A stretch of 64,000 nt of DNA from Afipia sp. GAS231 (GTDB lineage Bacteria; Pseudomonadota; Alphaproteobacteria; Rhizobiales; Xanthobacteraceae), in contig NZ_LT629703.1 of the NCBI RefSeq assembly GCF_900103365.1, forward strand, positions 1,736,001-1,800,000, written 5' to 3'. The notes under the pieces were generated by a model that ran no database searches, was not told the DNA's origin, and was given only the letters and a program-made list of their open reading frames with translations. Made by a program: the position numbers and the translations under genes. This document shows positions 25,853 through 34,299 of the stretch, piece after piece (the first letter of the stretch is position 1; every line of letters starts with the position of its first letter).

Positions 25853-26959
25853 ATGAAGCTCGGATTCTTTACCATGCCGATCCATCCGCTCGACAAGGAT
25901 TGGCGGCTGTCGCTGAAGGAGGACCGCGAAGCCTTCCTGCTGGCCGACGAACTTGATTTCACCGAGGCCTATGTCGGCGAGCACATCACCGACAAAGCCG
26001 AGAACATCACCTCCTGCATCGCCTTCATCGCCTGGCTTGCGGCCGCAACGAAGCAGATCAAACTCGGCACCGGCACCATCAATATGCCGAACGCGCATCC
26101 GGCTGCGATTGCGGCCTCGATCGCGATGCTCGACCACATGCTCGACGGCCGCCTGATCTTCGGAATCAGCCCCGGCGGCCTGCTGTCGGACGCAGAGGTG
26201 TTCGGGAATCTGGAAGCCGACCGGAACGCGATGTTCCTGGAAGCCATCAACCAGGTCCTGCAGATCTGGGGGAGCGAGCCGCCGTATAATCTACAAGGCA
26301 AATACTGGAACGTATCGGTTCAAAAGACCCTAATCGAAGATATCGGCCAGGGTTTCATCCCGCGGCCGCTGCAAAGGCCGCATCCGCCGATCGTGGTGAC
26401 GGCGGTGGCGCCGTTCTCAAAGGGAGTGACGGAAGCCGCAGCACGCGGCTGGGAGCCGATCTCGGCGAACTTCCTGATGCCGGCCTGGGTCAAGAGCCAC
26501 TGGCCGAAATACGTCGAAGGTTGCGAACGTGCCGGCCGCCCTGCCGATGCAGCGAATTGGCGCGTCGCCAAGAGCGTGTTCGTCGCCAAGGATGCCGCGA
26601 CCGCAAAGGCCTATGCCAGCGATCCAAACGGACCCTACGTCTATTATTATCGTTCGCTGTTCACCAAATTGAAACGCGGCGGCCGCCTCGAGCTGTTCAA
26701 GACGCGCCGCGACCAGCCGGACGACGAGGTGACGCTGGAACAGATCTGCGACAAGCTCATCATTCACGGCACGCCCGAGAGCGTTGCAGATCAGATCTTG
26801 GCCTTTCAGGAAGAGACCGGCCCGTTCGGCACGCTGCTCTATGCGGGCAAGGACTGGAAGGATCGCGAGCTCGGACGCCAGTCGATGATCCTGATGGCCG
26901 AAAAGGTCATGCCACGGGTCAATGCCGGCATGGCCAGCCGTGCGAAAGCCGCCGAATAA
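25853..26959 (+). CDS. LLM-class flavin-dependent monooxygenase (luciferase-like)
   Basis: A 368-residue bacterial-luciferase-fold protein. The N-terminus MKLGFFTMPIHP and the segments AEYVGEHIT-like TEAYVGEHITDKAENI and KLGTGTINMPNAHPAAIA are typical of long-chain flavin-dependent oxygenases acting on FMNH2. I chose the ATG at 25853 because the barrel begins there; the upstream ribosome binding site is weak. A deacetylase-fold gene follows after 24 bases. The flavin reductase at 27895-28440 could supply reduced flavin. Confidence 0.88.
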   Translation: MKLGFFTMPIHPLDKDWRLSLKEDREAFLLADELDFTEAYVGEHITDKAENITSCIAFIAWLAAATKQIKLGTGTINMPNAHPAAIAASIAMLDHMLDGRLIFGISPGGLLSDAEVFGNLEADRNAMFLEAINQVLQIWGSEPPYNLQGKYWNVSVQKTLIEDIGQGFIPRPLQRPHPPIVVTAVAPFSKGVTEAAARGWEPISANFLMPAWVKSHWPKYVEGCERAGRPADAANWRVAKSVFVAKDAATAKAYASDPNGPYVYYYRSLFTKLKRGGRLELFKTRRDQPDDEVTLEQICDKLIIHGTPESVADQILAFQEETGPFGTLLYAGKDWKDRELGRQSMILMAEKVMPRVNAGMASRAKAAE

Positions 26960-26983
26960 TCGACTCACCCAGGAAAACCGACC

Positions 26984-27859
26984 GTGGCTCTCAGCGATCG
27001 CATCCCCTATCAGGCGCAAATCGACCGGCCAAAGCTGGCCCTGCCCGGCGGCAAGAAGCTCGCGGTCTGGGTCATCCTGAATGTCGAGGAGTGGCGCATC
27101 GAGAATGCGATGCCGCGTACGGTGCTGAGCCCGCCGATGGGCCAGCCGTTGTTGCCCGACGTGCCGAACTGGTCATGGCATGAATACGGCATGCGCGCCG
27201 GCTTCTGGCGGCAGTTCAAGGCGCTGACTGACCGCAAGATGCCGGTGACGCTGGCGATCAACGGCAATGTCTGCAACAGCTACCCTCGGGTCGCGTCTGC
27301 GGCGCTTGAAGCCGGCTTCGAATTCATGGGCCACGGTTTCATGCAGGGCCCGATGCACAAGCTCGACAACCAGGCCGACGCGATCAAGCGCGCGGTCGAG
27401 ACCATCGCGAAATTTTCGGGAAAGCCGCCACGGTCATGGGAGAGCCCCGGCCTCACCGAGACCGAGGAGACCCTCGATCTGCTGCGCCTCAACGGTATCG
27501 AATATCTGGCAGACTGGGTGATCGACGACCTGCCGCAGGATATCGCCACGCCTCACGGCACCATCACAACGATCCCGTATTCGGTCGAAACCAACGACAT
27601 CGTGATCCACGCCTTGCAGCATCTGCCGTCCGAGCAGTTCCTGAAGCGCTGCACCGACCAGTTCGACCGGCTCTATCTCGAAGGCGCATCGAACGCGCGG
27701 ATCATGGCGATCTCCATACATCCGTACATCACGGGCGTGCCGCACCGGATCAAATATCTGGAAGCGCTGCTCGACTACGTCATCGGCCACGATGGCGTCG
27801 CCCTGATGACCGCCAGCGAGATCGGGGATTGGTACCGGGCCGAAATGGCGAAGGTATAG
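26984..27859 (+). CDS. Polysaccharide-deacetylase-fold hydrolase (PuuE/allantoinase-like)
   Basis: A 291-residue NodB-homology protein without signal peptide, so cytoplasmic. Characteristic parts are VWVILNVEEWRIEN near residue 27 (replacing the TFDDG motif of true chitin deacetylases), GHGFMQGPMHKLDNQ and SWESPGLTETEETLDLL, as in the PuuE group of C-N hydrolases that includes metal-independent allantoinase. A cyclic or linear amide is a more likely substrate than a glycan. Translation starts at GTG 26984 after AGGAAAA. It is 24 bases behind the luciferase-like gene and likely cotranscribed. Confidence 0.85.
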   Translation: MALSDRIPYQAQIDRPKLALPGGKKLAVWVILNVEEWRIENAMPRTVLSPPMGQPLLPDVPNWSWHEYGMRAGFWRQFKALTDRKMPVTLAINGNVCNSYPRVASAALEAGFEFMGHGFMQGPMHKLDNQADAIKRAVETIAKFSGKPPRSWESPGLTETEETLDLLRLNGIEYLADWVIDDLPQDIATPHGTITTIPYSVETNDIVIHALQHLPSEQFLKRCTDQFDRLYLEGASNARIMAISIHPYITGVPHRIKYLEALLDYVIGHDGVALMTASEIGDWYRAEMAKV

Positions 27860-27895
27860 AGCCTTTTCGGTTCTGATTGAATCAGAACCGGGCTC
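27859..27895. repeat. Dispersed palindromic repeat, copy C (half-unit), likely bidirectional terminator
   Basis: The sequence GAGCC-TTTT-CGGTTCTGATT is followed by AATCAGAACCG-GGCTC, forming a long hairpin. It corresponds to the first block of copy B. It fits exactly between the stop codon of the deacetylase-fold gene (27857-27859) and the stop codon of the flavin reductase gene (27895-27897), both of which touch the repeat, so it probably ends both convergent transcripts. Confidence 0.8.
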
Positions 27896-28440
27896 TACTT
27901 GCTCTCGTCAGCAGTAAACCGGCCGAAACCGCCCCGCGCGAACAGCAGCGGCTCCTGCCGGTTGTAGGCATAGGCCTCGACCGCGCCGAGGAAGATGATG
28001 TGGTCGCCGCCATAGTAACGGTTCGCGGCACGGCATTGGAAATTGGCAACACTGTCCGCCAGCACCGGCGCGTTGCCGAGCCCCGGCGCCCAGCTCACGC
28101 CGGCGAATTTGTCGCCGGAGGATTTTGCGAATCGCGACGCCAGCGCCTGCTGGGAGGCGCCGAGAATATTGACGGTGAAATGACTGGCATTCTGGAAGAT
28201 GGTCAGACCTTGCGAGAACATGCCGAGACTCCACAACACCAGCGGCGGATTCAGGGACACCGAGGCAAACGAGTTGCAGGTCACGCCGTAAGGCTTTCCG
28301 TCGGCCGCCATCGCCGTAACAATGGTGACGCCGGTCGCGAATGTACCCAGCGCATTGCGAAAGTCCCGGGGATCTATCGCCGAGTTGTCGGTGGCGAATT
28401 CGTTGGCCGGATCGGCCGGATGTTTGGGTGCGTCGGACAT
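27895..28440 (-). CDS. Flavin reductase family protein (FMN reductase component)
   Basis: A 181-residue split-barrel flavin reductase. Family features are RNALGTFATGVTIVTAMAAD, GVTCNSFASVSLNPPLVLWS and the GDHIIFLGAVEAY segment. It uses NAD(P)H to supply FMNH2 or FADH2 to a partner oxygenase. The obvious partner is the acyl-CoA-dehydrogenase-type monooxygenase just upstream (10-base gap); the luciferase-like enzyme converging from the other side is a second possibility. Confidence 0.9.
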   Translation of the reverse strand: MSDAPKHPADPANEFATDNSAIDPRDFRNALGTFATGVTIVTAMAADGKPYGVTCNSFASVSLNPPLVLWSLGMFSQGLTIFQNASHFTVNILGASQQALASRFAKSSGDKFAGVSWAPGLGNAPVLADSVANFQCRAANRYYGGDHIIFLGAVEAYAYNRQEPLLFARGGFGRFTADESK

Positions 28441-28450
28441 CCGCCTGGCC

Positions 28451-29677
28451 TCAAAGCGTCAGGTTTTCGGACGGCAAGCCAAGCGCCACGCGTCCATAAT
28501 TGGTTCCCGCCGCATCGAAATTGAAGGCGAGGTGCGAATTCACCGCATGGGCATCGCGGAATTGCCGCTGCAACGCACCTGACGTGAACAGGCTGCGTGC
28601 GCCGCTTGCCGCAAACAGCAGCGACACCGCGTCGGTGCAGAGGTTCACTGAAAAGGCGCCGTCGCGCCGCAGCCGTGTCTTGGCCGCGATATCAGGCACG
28701 TGACCGCGCCGTGCATCCGCCATGGCGTCAATGCAATTCGTGCGCATGACCAGGCGCGCGGCGTCGATCTTGGCGGAGGCCTCCGCGATCTTGATTTGCG
28801 TGGTCTGCATATCGCTGACCTTGGCGCGATTATAGGTCGAAGCCCGGTGCCGCGCGAATTCGACATAGTCGTTCAGGCAGGCCTGCGCGTTGCCGAGGCC
28901 GACACCGGACAGGACGTAGGGAAACAGCGAAAACACCGGCAGCGCATAGAGCGGGTTTGGGTTGACCGCGCTCCCCGGCGTCGGTCCACCGGTCAGGTCG
29001 CTCACGGAAACCGTCATTTGCTCTGCAACAAAAGCGTCCACGACCCTGACGTCGTTCGACCCGGTACCGCACAGGCCGGTCGCGTTCCAGGTGTCGTTGA
29101 TCTTGTAGTCCCGCCTGTTGAGCAGAAATATCCGGTATTCGATGCCGTCGGCTTCGTCGTCTGACGAGACCACGCTGGCAAGCATATTCCAGTCGCAGGA
29201 TTCGACGCCTGAAGAGAATGGCCAGTGGCCGTTCAGCACATACCCGCCGTCGACTTTCCTGGCGCGACCGGCCGGAAAAATGAACGACGATGCGATCAGC
29301 GTGTCGGCGTCCTTGTCCCACACGGCGGCCTGCGCGCGCGGGTCAAACATACCCAGCATCCAGTGGTGGCTGGCGAGGTTGGCGAAATTCCACGCCACGG
29401 AAGCGTCGGCCTGTCCCAATGCATCGGCGCAATCGATCAGCGCGACATAGTCGAGTTCTGACCCGCCAACGCGTTTGGGCTGCACGACCCGAAACAGGCC
29501 GGCATCATGCAGATCGCGTTCGGTCTGCGGCGGAAGGCGCCGCAGCTCCTCGGTCCTGGCGGCGCGATTGCGCAACTCCGGAATCAACGCCCTGGCGCGG
29601 GCGACCATGGCGGCATGGCTATCCAAACCCGGCGCCGCGGGCGAACTAGCATCCGGTGTGCGGCTGTCTCCCGCCAT
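28451..29677 (-). CDS. Acyl-CoA-dehydrogenase-fold flavin-dependent monooxygenase (oxygenase component)
   Basis: A 408-residue protein of the HsaA/HpaB-C2/DszC-like group. The ACAD fold is visible in GLFRVVQPKRVGGSELDYVA, WNFANLASHHWMLGMF, GGYVLNGHWPFSSGVESCDW and the C-terminal NSHLAFNFDAAGTNYGRVAL. Such proteins hydroxylate aromatic or sulfur/nitrogen heterocyclic substrates with FMNH2 from a separate reductase, which is encoded directly downstream. The usual ACAD catalytic glutamate is not evident. An alternative start is the ATG about 24 residues in. It follows the ABC permease gene by 101 bases. Confidence 0.88.
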   Translation of the reverse strand: MAGDSRTPDASSPAAPGLDSHAAMVARARALIPELRNRAARTEELRRLPPQTERDLHDAGLFRVVQPKRVGGSELDYVALIDCADALGQADASVAWNFANLASHHWMLGMFDPRAQAAVWDKDADTLIASSFIFPAGRARKVDGGYVLNGHWPFSSGVESCDWNMLASVVSSDDEADGIEYRIFLLNRRDYKINDTWNATGLCGTGSNDVRVVDAFVAEQMTVSVSDLTGGPTPGSAVNPNPLYALPVFSLFPYVLSGVGLGNAQACLNDYVEFARHRASTYNRAKVSDMQTTQIKIAEASAKIDAARLVMRTNCIDAMADARRGHVPDIAAKTRLRRDGAFSVNLCTDAVSLLFAASGARSLFTSGALQRQFRDAHAVNSHLAFNFDAAGTNYGRVALGLPSENLTL

Positions 29678-29778
29678 CGAGGTTCCCTCGCTCGCTCCGT
29701 GTTGTACGCTTTTGATGCGGTCGAGCCTGACCAGTCTATCGCCTGATCACCAATGATCAAGGCATGCGTCGAACATGG

Positions 29779-30654
29779 CTACTCCGCCATATTATGCTGC
29801 TGCCAGCGCAACAGATATGCCTGCAACCGCCAGATGATGGCCGACAGTGCAACGCCAACCAGCATCAGCACGATAACGGCAACCATCATGCCGGAAGCTT
29901 CCGCTCGCGCTTCCGACTCGATGATCAGCCGGCCGATGCCGCGCTCGGCACCGATGAATTCACCGACGATGACGCCTATCAGCGCAAAGGAAATCGCCGG
30001 CGACAGCGAGGCAAACACCCATGCCATGGTCGAGGGGATCACCACCGTCCGCGTGATCTGCCACTCGCTGGCGCCCAATAGCCGCGCGGCGCTGACGAAG
30101 CCTTCATCGATCGAACGTGCACCTTCGAACGTATTGAAGAACACCAGGAATACGACCACGATCCAGGACGTCACGATCTTCGACGTGTCGCCGATCCCGA
30201 ACGCTAGTACGATGATCGGCGCCAGCGCGATACGGGGTATGGAATTCACGGCGGTGATGAAGGGTTGAAAAATGTCGCTGAGCCGATCCGACCGCCCCAG
30301 CAGCAACCCGACCGCGAAACCAGATGATACGCCGATGACAAATCCAAAGAATGTGTTCTTCAGCGTGATCGCGGTGGCGACCCAGAGATTGTTCTCGTTG
30401 CGGACCATGCATTTGGCAAAGTCACCATTGAACCAGCCGTTGAACACGCCCATCTTGGACTTCAGGCAGCTCAGGATCAGGAAGTGCTCGAAGATTTCAG
30501 ACGGTTTCGAAACGAAATAAGGATCGAGCAAATCCGGAACCAGCGATGGAAACCGGGCATGCAGGTCATATCCCCACTGCCAGATAGAAAGCACGGCAAC
30601 GCAGATCGCGATCTGCCACGAAAGCGTGCTTGCCCGGTGCCTCGGCGTTCTCAT
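29779..30654 (-). CDS. ABC transporter permease (NitT/TauT family)
   Basis: A 291-residue inner-membrane permease with about six transmembrane helices and the EAA loop (SIDEGFVSAARLLGASEWQI followed by TRTVVIPS). It has a longer than usual periplasmic loop after helix 1 (around residues 45-85, including SCLKSKMGVFNGWFNG), which is uncommon in SsuC/TauC. The gene overlaps the ATPase gene by four bases and ends the transport part of the operon. Confidence 0.9.
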   Translation of the reverse strand: MRTPRHRASTLSWQIAICVAVLSIWQWGYDLHARFPSLVPDLLDPYFVSKPSEIFEHFLILSCLKSKMGVFNGWFNGDFAKCMVRNENNLWVATAITLKNTFFGFVIGVSSGFAVGLLLGRSDRLSDIFQPFITAVNSIPRIALAPIIVLAFGIGDTSKIVTSWIVVVFLVFFNTFEGARSIDEGFVSAARLLGASEWQITRTVVIPSTMAWVFASLSPAISFALIGVIVGEFIGAERGIGRLIIESEARAEASGMMVAVIVLMLVGVALSAIIWRLQAYLLRWQQHNMAE

Positions 30655-31484
30655 CGGCTGCGACCTTTGATGAATTCTTCCCCGAGCGAATGCCAGATGT
30701 GCTGGAACAATTCGGCATAGCGCGGCGTCTCACGCACCTTGACCGCATCCCGCGGCCGCGCGAAATCCACGTCGAACATGTCCTTGATCTGGCCTGGACG
30801 CGCCGAGAACAGGATGATGCGGTCGGCCAGGGTCAAGGCTTCACCGAGATCATGCGTCACGAACAGGACGGTTTGCTGCTCGCGATCCCAGATCCGCAGC
30901 AGCACTTCATGCATATCGATCTTGGTGTGGGTATCGAGCGCGCCGAATGGCTCGTCCATTAACAGGATCTGCGGCTCGACCACCAGCGTGCGCATCAACG
31001 CTGCACGTTGCCGCATGCCGCCGGACAAGGCCGACGGGTAGGCGTCACCGAACCCCTGCAATCCGGCTTGCGCGAGGCAGGTGGCGACTCGCTCTTTGCG
31101 CTCCGCATCCCCGATGCCGGCAAGCTGCAAGCCATAGCCGATATTGTCGGCGACGGTGCGCCAGGGAAACAGCGTATCGCGCTGGAAGACGTAGCCGACA
31201 CCGGGCGTCGCCTTGCCGGCGATCACCGGCTTGCCGTCGATCAGGATCTGGCCGCCACTCGGCTTCGCCAGGGTCGCGATCATGTTGAGAACCGTGCTCT
31301 TGCCGGATCCCGACGGCCCCAGCAGCGCCACGAACTCGCCGCGGCGTACACTGAAGGAAACGTCGCGCACCGCCTCGATCGCAGTGCCTGCGAGCTGGAA
31401 CGATTTACTCAGCCCCCTGACGTCGATGCGATCGGCGTCGCTGGTCCGGGCGGGCGGCGTCGGCGATCGCGTCGGTGCGTTCAA
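30651..31484 (-). CDS. ABC transporter ATP-binding protein (NitT/TauT family)
   Basis: A 277-residue ATPase with Walker A GPSGSGKST, Q-loop YVFQRDTLFPW, signature LSGGMRQRAALMRTL, Walker B ILLMDEPFGALD and switch region FVTHDLGEAL, as in SsuB/TauB. ATG/TGA overlaps of four bases link it to the binding-protein gene upstream and the permease gene downstream. Confidence 0.92.
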   Translation of the reverse strand: MNAPTRSPTPPARTSDADRIDVRGLSKSFQLAGTAIEAVRDVSFSVRRGEFVALLGPSGSGKSTVLNMIATLAKPSGGQILIDGKPVIAGKATPGVGYVFQRDTLFPWRTVADNIGYGLQLAGIGDAERKERVATCLAQAGLQGFGDAYPSALSGGMRQRAALMRTLVVEPQILLMDEPFGALDTHTKIDMHEVLLRIWDREQQTVLFVTHDLGEALTLADRIILFSARPGQIKDMFDVDFARPRDAVKVRETPRYAELFQHIWHSLGEEFIKGRSR

Positions 31485-32527
31485 GCGGGATAGGCCTTTC
31501 TTGCCACTTCAACGAAGGTTGGACTGACGACTTCGGCAATCGTGAGCGGCTTGATGCCGGTCATTTCCCGGAACCAGACTTTTTCGCCCCGCGCGAAACC
31601 GGGAGCGTCGATCGTGGCGTCGTAGTCGGCAACCTTTTGCAACGCCGTGATCTCAAGGATATTGGCCGCGCGCGAAGTGCTGCCGACATAGGGTTCGATC
31701 GCATCGTAGACCTGCTCGGGCGTGTGCGTCTTGAGCCACTGCGTCGCCCGCCAGATCGCGGTAACGAAGGCCTGCATTTTGGCCGGGTCCTTGTCGATCG
31801 TCGATTGCAACGTAAAATGCGACGTCACCGGCACCTTGCCGCCGATATATTTGTTCCAGATCGTCTCGTCCGTTCCGTCGAACAACAGAGCGCCCCAACC
31901 CTGCTCCTTCGAATCGTTCAACAGCGACAGCGAACTCACGAGTACGTCGACTTGTTTGGTCTTCAGCGAGCCCAGCATGGTGTCGACATTGCCGGTCCCG
32001 ATCCAGGTCACCTTCTGGTCGAGCCCCATCGTCTCCATGTAATAGGAAGCCCAGACGTGGTTGGTGCCTCCGAGAGACGAGACCGAAACGATCGGCTTGC
32101 GGCCGTCCGGCCGCTTCCAGGCGGTCAGCGCTTCCAGCGTAGTGATTCCCTGATCGAACAGATCCTTCCGAATGATGAACATCACCGAGCTGGACCGGGT
32201 ATCGACCGGCATCAGCACGCGTCCGGCGCGGCCGTGGTTGCTGAGCTGCATCGGGTGGGTGATGTCGCCGATACCGATGTCGCCCTGCGACGACGCGATG
32301 ATCTCCCGCGTCTTGACGCCGCTGCCGCCCTGAACCAGCTTGCAGTCGAGGCCTGCTTCCTTGAAGTACCCGATCCGATCGGCAATGAACTGTGTCTGAT
32401 AGACCGGCACCGCGACGGGATAGATCACGCGTCCCGGCTTGTCTTCGGCCTGCGCCCTCCCGGCAGCCAGGGCAGCGGTGCCGCCCGCGATGATCGTCAG
32501 CGCAGAACGTCTTGAGAGGTAGGCCAT
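31481..32527 (-). CDS. ABC transporter substrate-binding protein (NMT1/THI5/SsuA-like)
   Basis: A 348-residue binding protein with an RR-containing signal sequence (SRRSALTIIAGGTAALAAGR) that could be Tat or Sec type. The mature part has IADRIGYFKEAGLDCKLVQG and GDIGIGDITHP, typical of the SsuA/TauA/THI5 class, which binds sulfonates, nitrate, pyrimidine precursors or aromatic acids. Its start codon shares one base with the TAA of leuB (TAATG), so translation is coupled to the leu genes. The ligand is unknown. Confidence 0.9.
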   Translation of the reverse strand: MAYLSRRSALTIIAGGTAALAAGRAQAEDKPGRVIYPVAVPVYQTQFIADRIGYFKEAGLDCKLVQGGSGVKTREIIASSQGDIGIGDITHPMQLSNHGRAGRVLMPVDTRSSSVMFIIRKDLFDQGITTLEALTAWKRPDGRKPIVSVSSLGGTNHVWASYYMETMGLDQKVTWIGTGNVDTMLGSLKTKQVDVLVSSLSLLNDSKEQGWGALLFDGTDETIWNKYIGGKVPVTSHFTLQSTIDKDPAKMQAFVTAIWRATQWLKTHTPEQVYDAIEPYVGSTSRAANILEITALQKVADYDATIDAPGFARGEKVWFREMTGIKPLTIAEVVSPTFVEVARKAYPA

Positions 32528-33666
32528 TACGCTCGCTCCTTCTCCTTCGCCGCGACCTTCTCCAGGGCGCTGAGGACGGCATCGCCCATCTCCGCCGTGG
32601 ACAGTTTTTTCGCGCCCGGCTCGGCGATATCTGCGGTCCGGGCGCCTGTCGCCAAAGCAGCATCCACGGCTTGCTCGAGCAAATCGGCATCCTCGGGCCG
32701 ATTCAACGTCATGCGCAGCATCATCGCGACACTGAGGATCGAGCCCAGCGGATTGGCGATGCCTTTGCCCGCAATGTCGGGCGCGCTACCGTGGACCGGC
32801 TCGTACAGTGCCTTGCGGCGGCCGAACTTGTCGACCGGCCCCAATGACGCCGACGGCAACATGCCGAGCGAGCCCGACGCCATGGCCGCGCAATCGGACA
32901 GGATGTCGCCGAAAATGTTGCCGGTCACCATCACGTCGAACTGCGCCGGTTCGCGAACGATCTGCATCGCGGCGTTATCGACGTAGAGATGGGTCAGTTC
33001 GACGTCGGAGAACTCCTCCTTGTGCAGGGCGATTACCTCCTCACGCCACAACACACTGGTCTCGAGCACGTTGGCCTTGTCGACCGAGCAGACCTTGTTC
33101 CTGCGCGTCCGTGCCAGTTCGAAAGCCGACCGCGCCACGCGGCGGACCTGGTTGGTGGTATATTGCTCGGTGTTGAAGCCGCGGCGCTGGCCGTCGGCCA
33201 GCGTTTCGATGCCGCGCGGTTCGCCGAAATAGATGCCGCTCGTCAGTTCGCGGATAATGACGAAATCGACCCCTTTCAGCACATGCGCCTTCAGCGGCGC
33301 GGAATCGGCCAGCGCCGGGTTGGCAACGATCGGCCTCAAGTTAGCGTAGAGATCGTATTTGCTTCGTAGCCCCAATAAGCTGCCTGCCTTGCGCGCAGCC
33401 GCAGGCACCTCTTTGGTTTCAGGACCGCCGGTCGCGCCCCAAACGATCGCGTCGGCCTCTTCCATCGCCTCGACCGTATCGTCGGGTAGCACCTTGCCGG
33501 TCGCAAGATAGGGAATGATGCCATACTGCGCCTCGCGCAGCGTCATGGGAACGCCACGCTTGGCCGCAAACCAGTTGAGAATACGCTGCGACTGTGCCGT
33601 CACCTCGGGGCCGATGCCCTCGCCGCCAACCACGGCGACCTTCACCATATTGGAACGCGTATTCAT
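32527..33666 (-). CDS. leuB: 3-isopropylmalate dehydrogenase family (LeuB; D-malate dehydrogenase-like possible)
   Basis: A 379-residue beta-decarboxylating dehydrogenase. It converts 3-isopropylmalate to 2-oxoisocaproate in leucine synthesis, or D-malate to pyruvate in relatives. Motifs include GGEGIGPEV, the arginine-rich substrate loop LLGLRSKYDLYANLRP, NIFGDILSDCAAMASGSLGM and EPVHGSAPDIAGKGIANPLG. The LL pair before the LR of the substrate loop is as in true LeuB. The ATG at 33666 overlaps the leuD stop by four bases. The close coupling to an ABC importer and monooxygenase genes leaves a catabolic role open. Confidence 0.88.
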   Translation of the reverse strand: MNTRSNMVKVAVVGGEGIGPEVTAQSQRILNWFAAKRGVPMTLREAQYGIIPYLATGKVLPDDTVEAMEEADAIVWGATGGPETKEVPAAARKAGSLLGLRSKYDLYANLRPIVANPALADSAPLKAHVLKGVDFVIIRELTSGIYFGEPRGIETLADGQRRGFNTEQYTTNQVRRVARSAFELARTRRNKVCSVDKANVLETSVLWREEVIALHKEEFSDVELTHLYVDNAAMQIVREPAQFDVMVTGNIFGDILSDCAAMASGSLGMLPSASLGPVDKFGRRKALYEPVHGSAPDIAGKGIANPLGSILSVAMMLRMTLNRPEDADLLEQAVDAALATGARTADIAEPGAKKLSTAEMGDAVLSALEKVAAKEKERA

Positions 33667-34298
33667 GCCGATTTCCTTGCAAAATGGATCCATGGCCGCG
33701 CGGCGCGGTCGGAAGCCTGGAAGGCCCGGATTTCGTCGTCACGCTGCAGCGTCAACGCAACTTCATCGAGCCCCTGCAGCAGGCCTTCGCGCCGGCGAGG
33801 GTCGATCTCGAAACGGAGTTGCTTGCCGGTCGGCGAGATAATCGTCTGCGCCTCGAGATCGATGCCGACGCGCCCTGCGCCTTGCGTAAGCTCAATCTCG
33901 GCCGCGAGGCTATCGACGGTTGCCTTGTCGACGATGATCGGCAGAATGCCGTTCTGAAAGCAGTTGGCGAAGAAGATATCGCCGAAGCTGGAGCCGATGA
34001 CGGCGCGGATCCCCATCTCCTGCAGGGACCACACTGCCCCTTCGCGGGAGGACCCGCACCCGAAATTCGGTCCGGTGACGAGAATTTCCGCCTGCCGGTA
34101 GGGCTCCCGGTTCAGAATGAATTCAGGGTTTTCCGAACCGTCAGGCAGATAACGCAGCGCGCCGAACGCCCATTTACCAAGCGTTCCGCGGATGGCATTT
34201 CCGACCAGCCGCTCGATCCGGATGATGACATCGGTATCGATGTTGCTGCGCATGATCGGCGCTGCAATTGCCGTCAGCTTGTTGAAGGATTTTGGCAT
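33663..34298 (-). CDS. leuD: 3-isopropylmalate dehydratase small subunit
   Basis: A 211-residue swivelling-domain subunit of the aconitase family. Motifs: IMRSNIDTDVIIR at the N-terminus, ILVTGPNFGCGSSREGAVWS in the middle and IRAVIGSSFGDIFFANCFQN. With LeuC it isomerises 2- to 3-isopropylmalate; related LeuCD pairs hydrate maleate or citraconate. The ATG at 34298 is separated by one base from the leuC stop and the 3' end overlaps leuB. Confidence 0.9.
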   Translation of the reverse strand: MPKSFNKLTAIAAPIMRSNIDTDVIIRIERLVGNAIRGTLGKWAFGALRYLPDGSENPEFILNREPYRQAEILVTGPNFGCGSSREGAVWSLQEMGIRAVIGSSFGDIFFANCFQNGILPIIVDKATVDSLAAEIELTQGAGRVGIDLEAQTIISPTGKQLRFEIDPRRREGLLQGLDEVALTLQRDDEIRAFQASDRAARPWIHFARKSA

Positions 34299-34299
34299 G

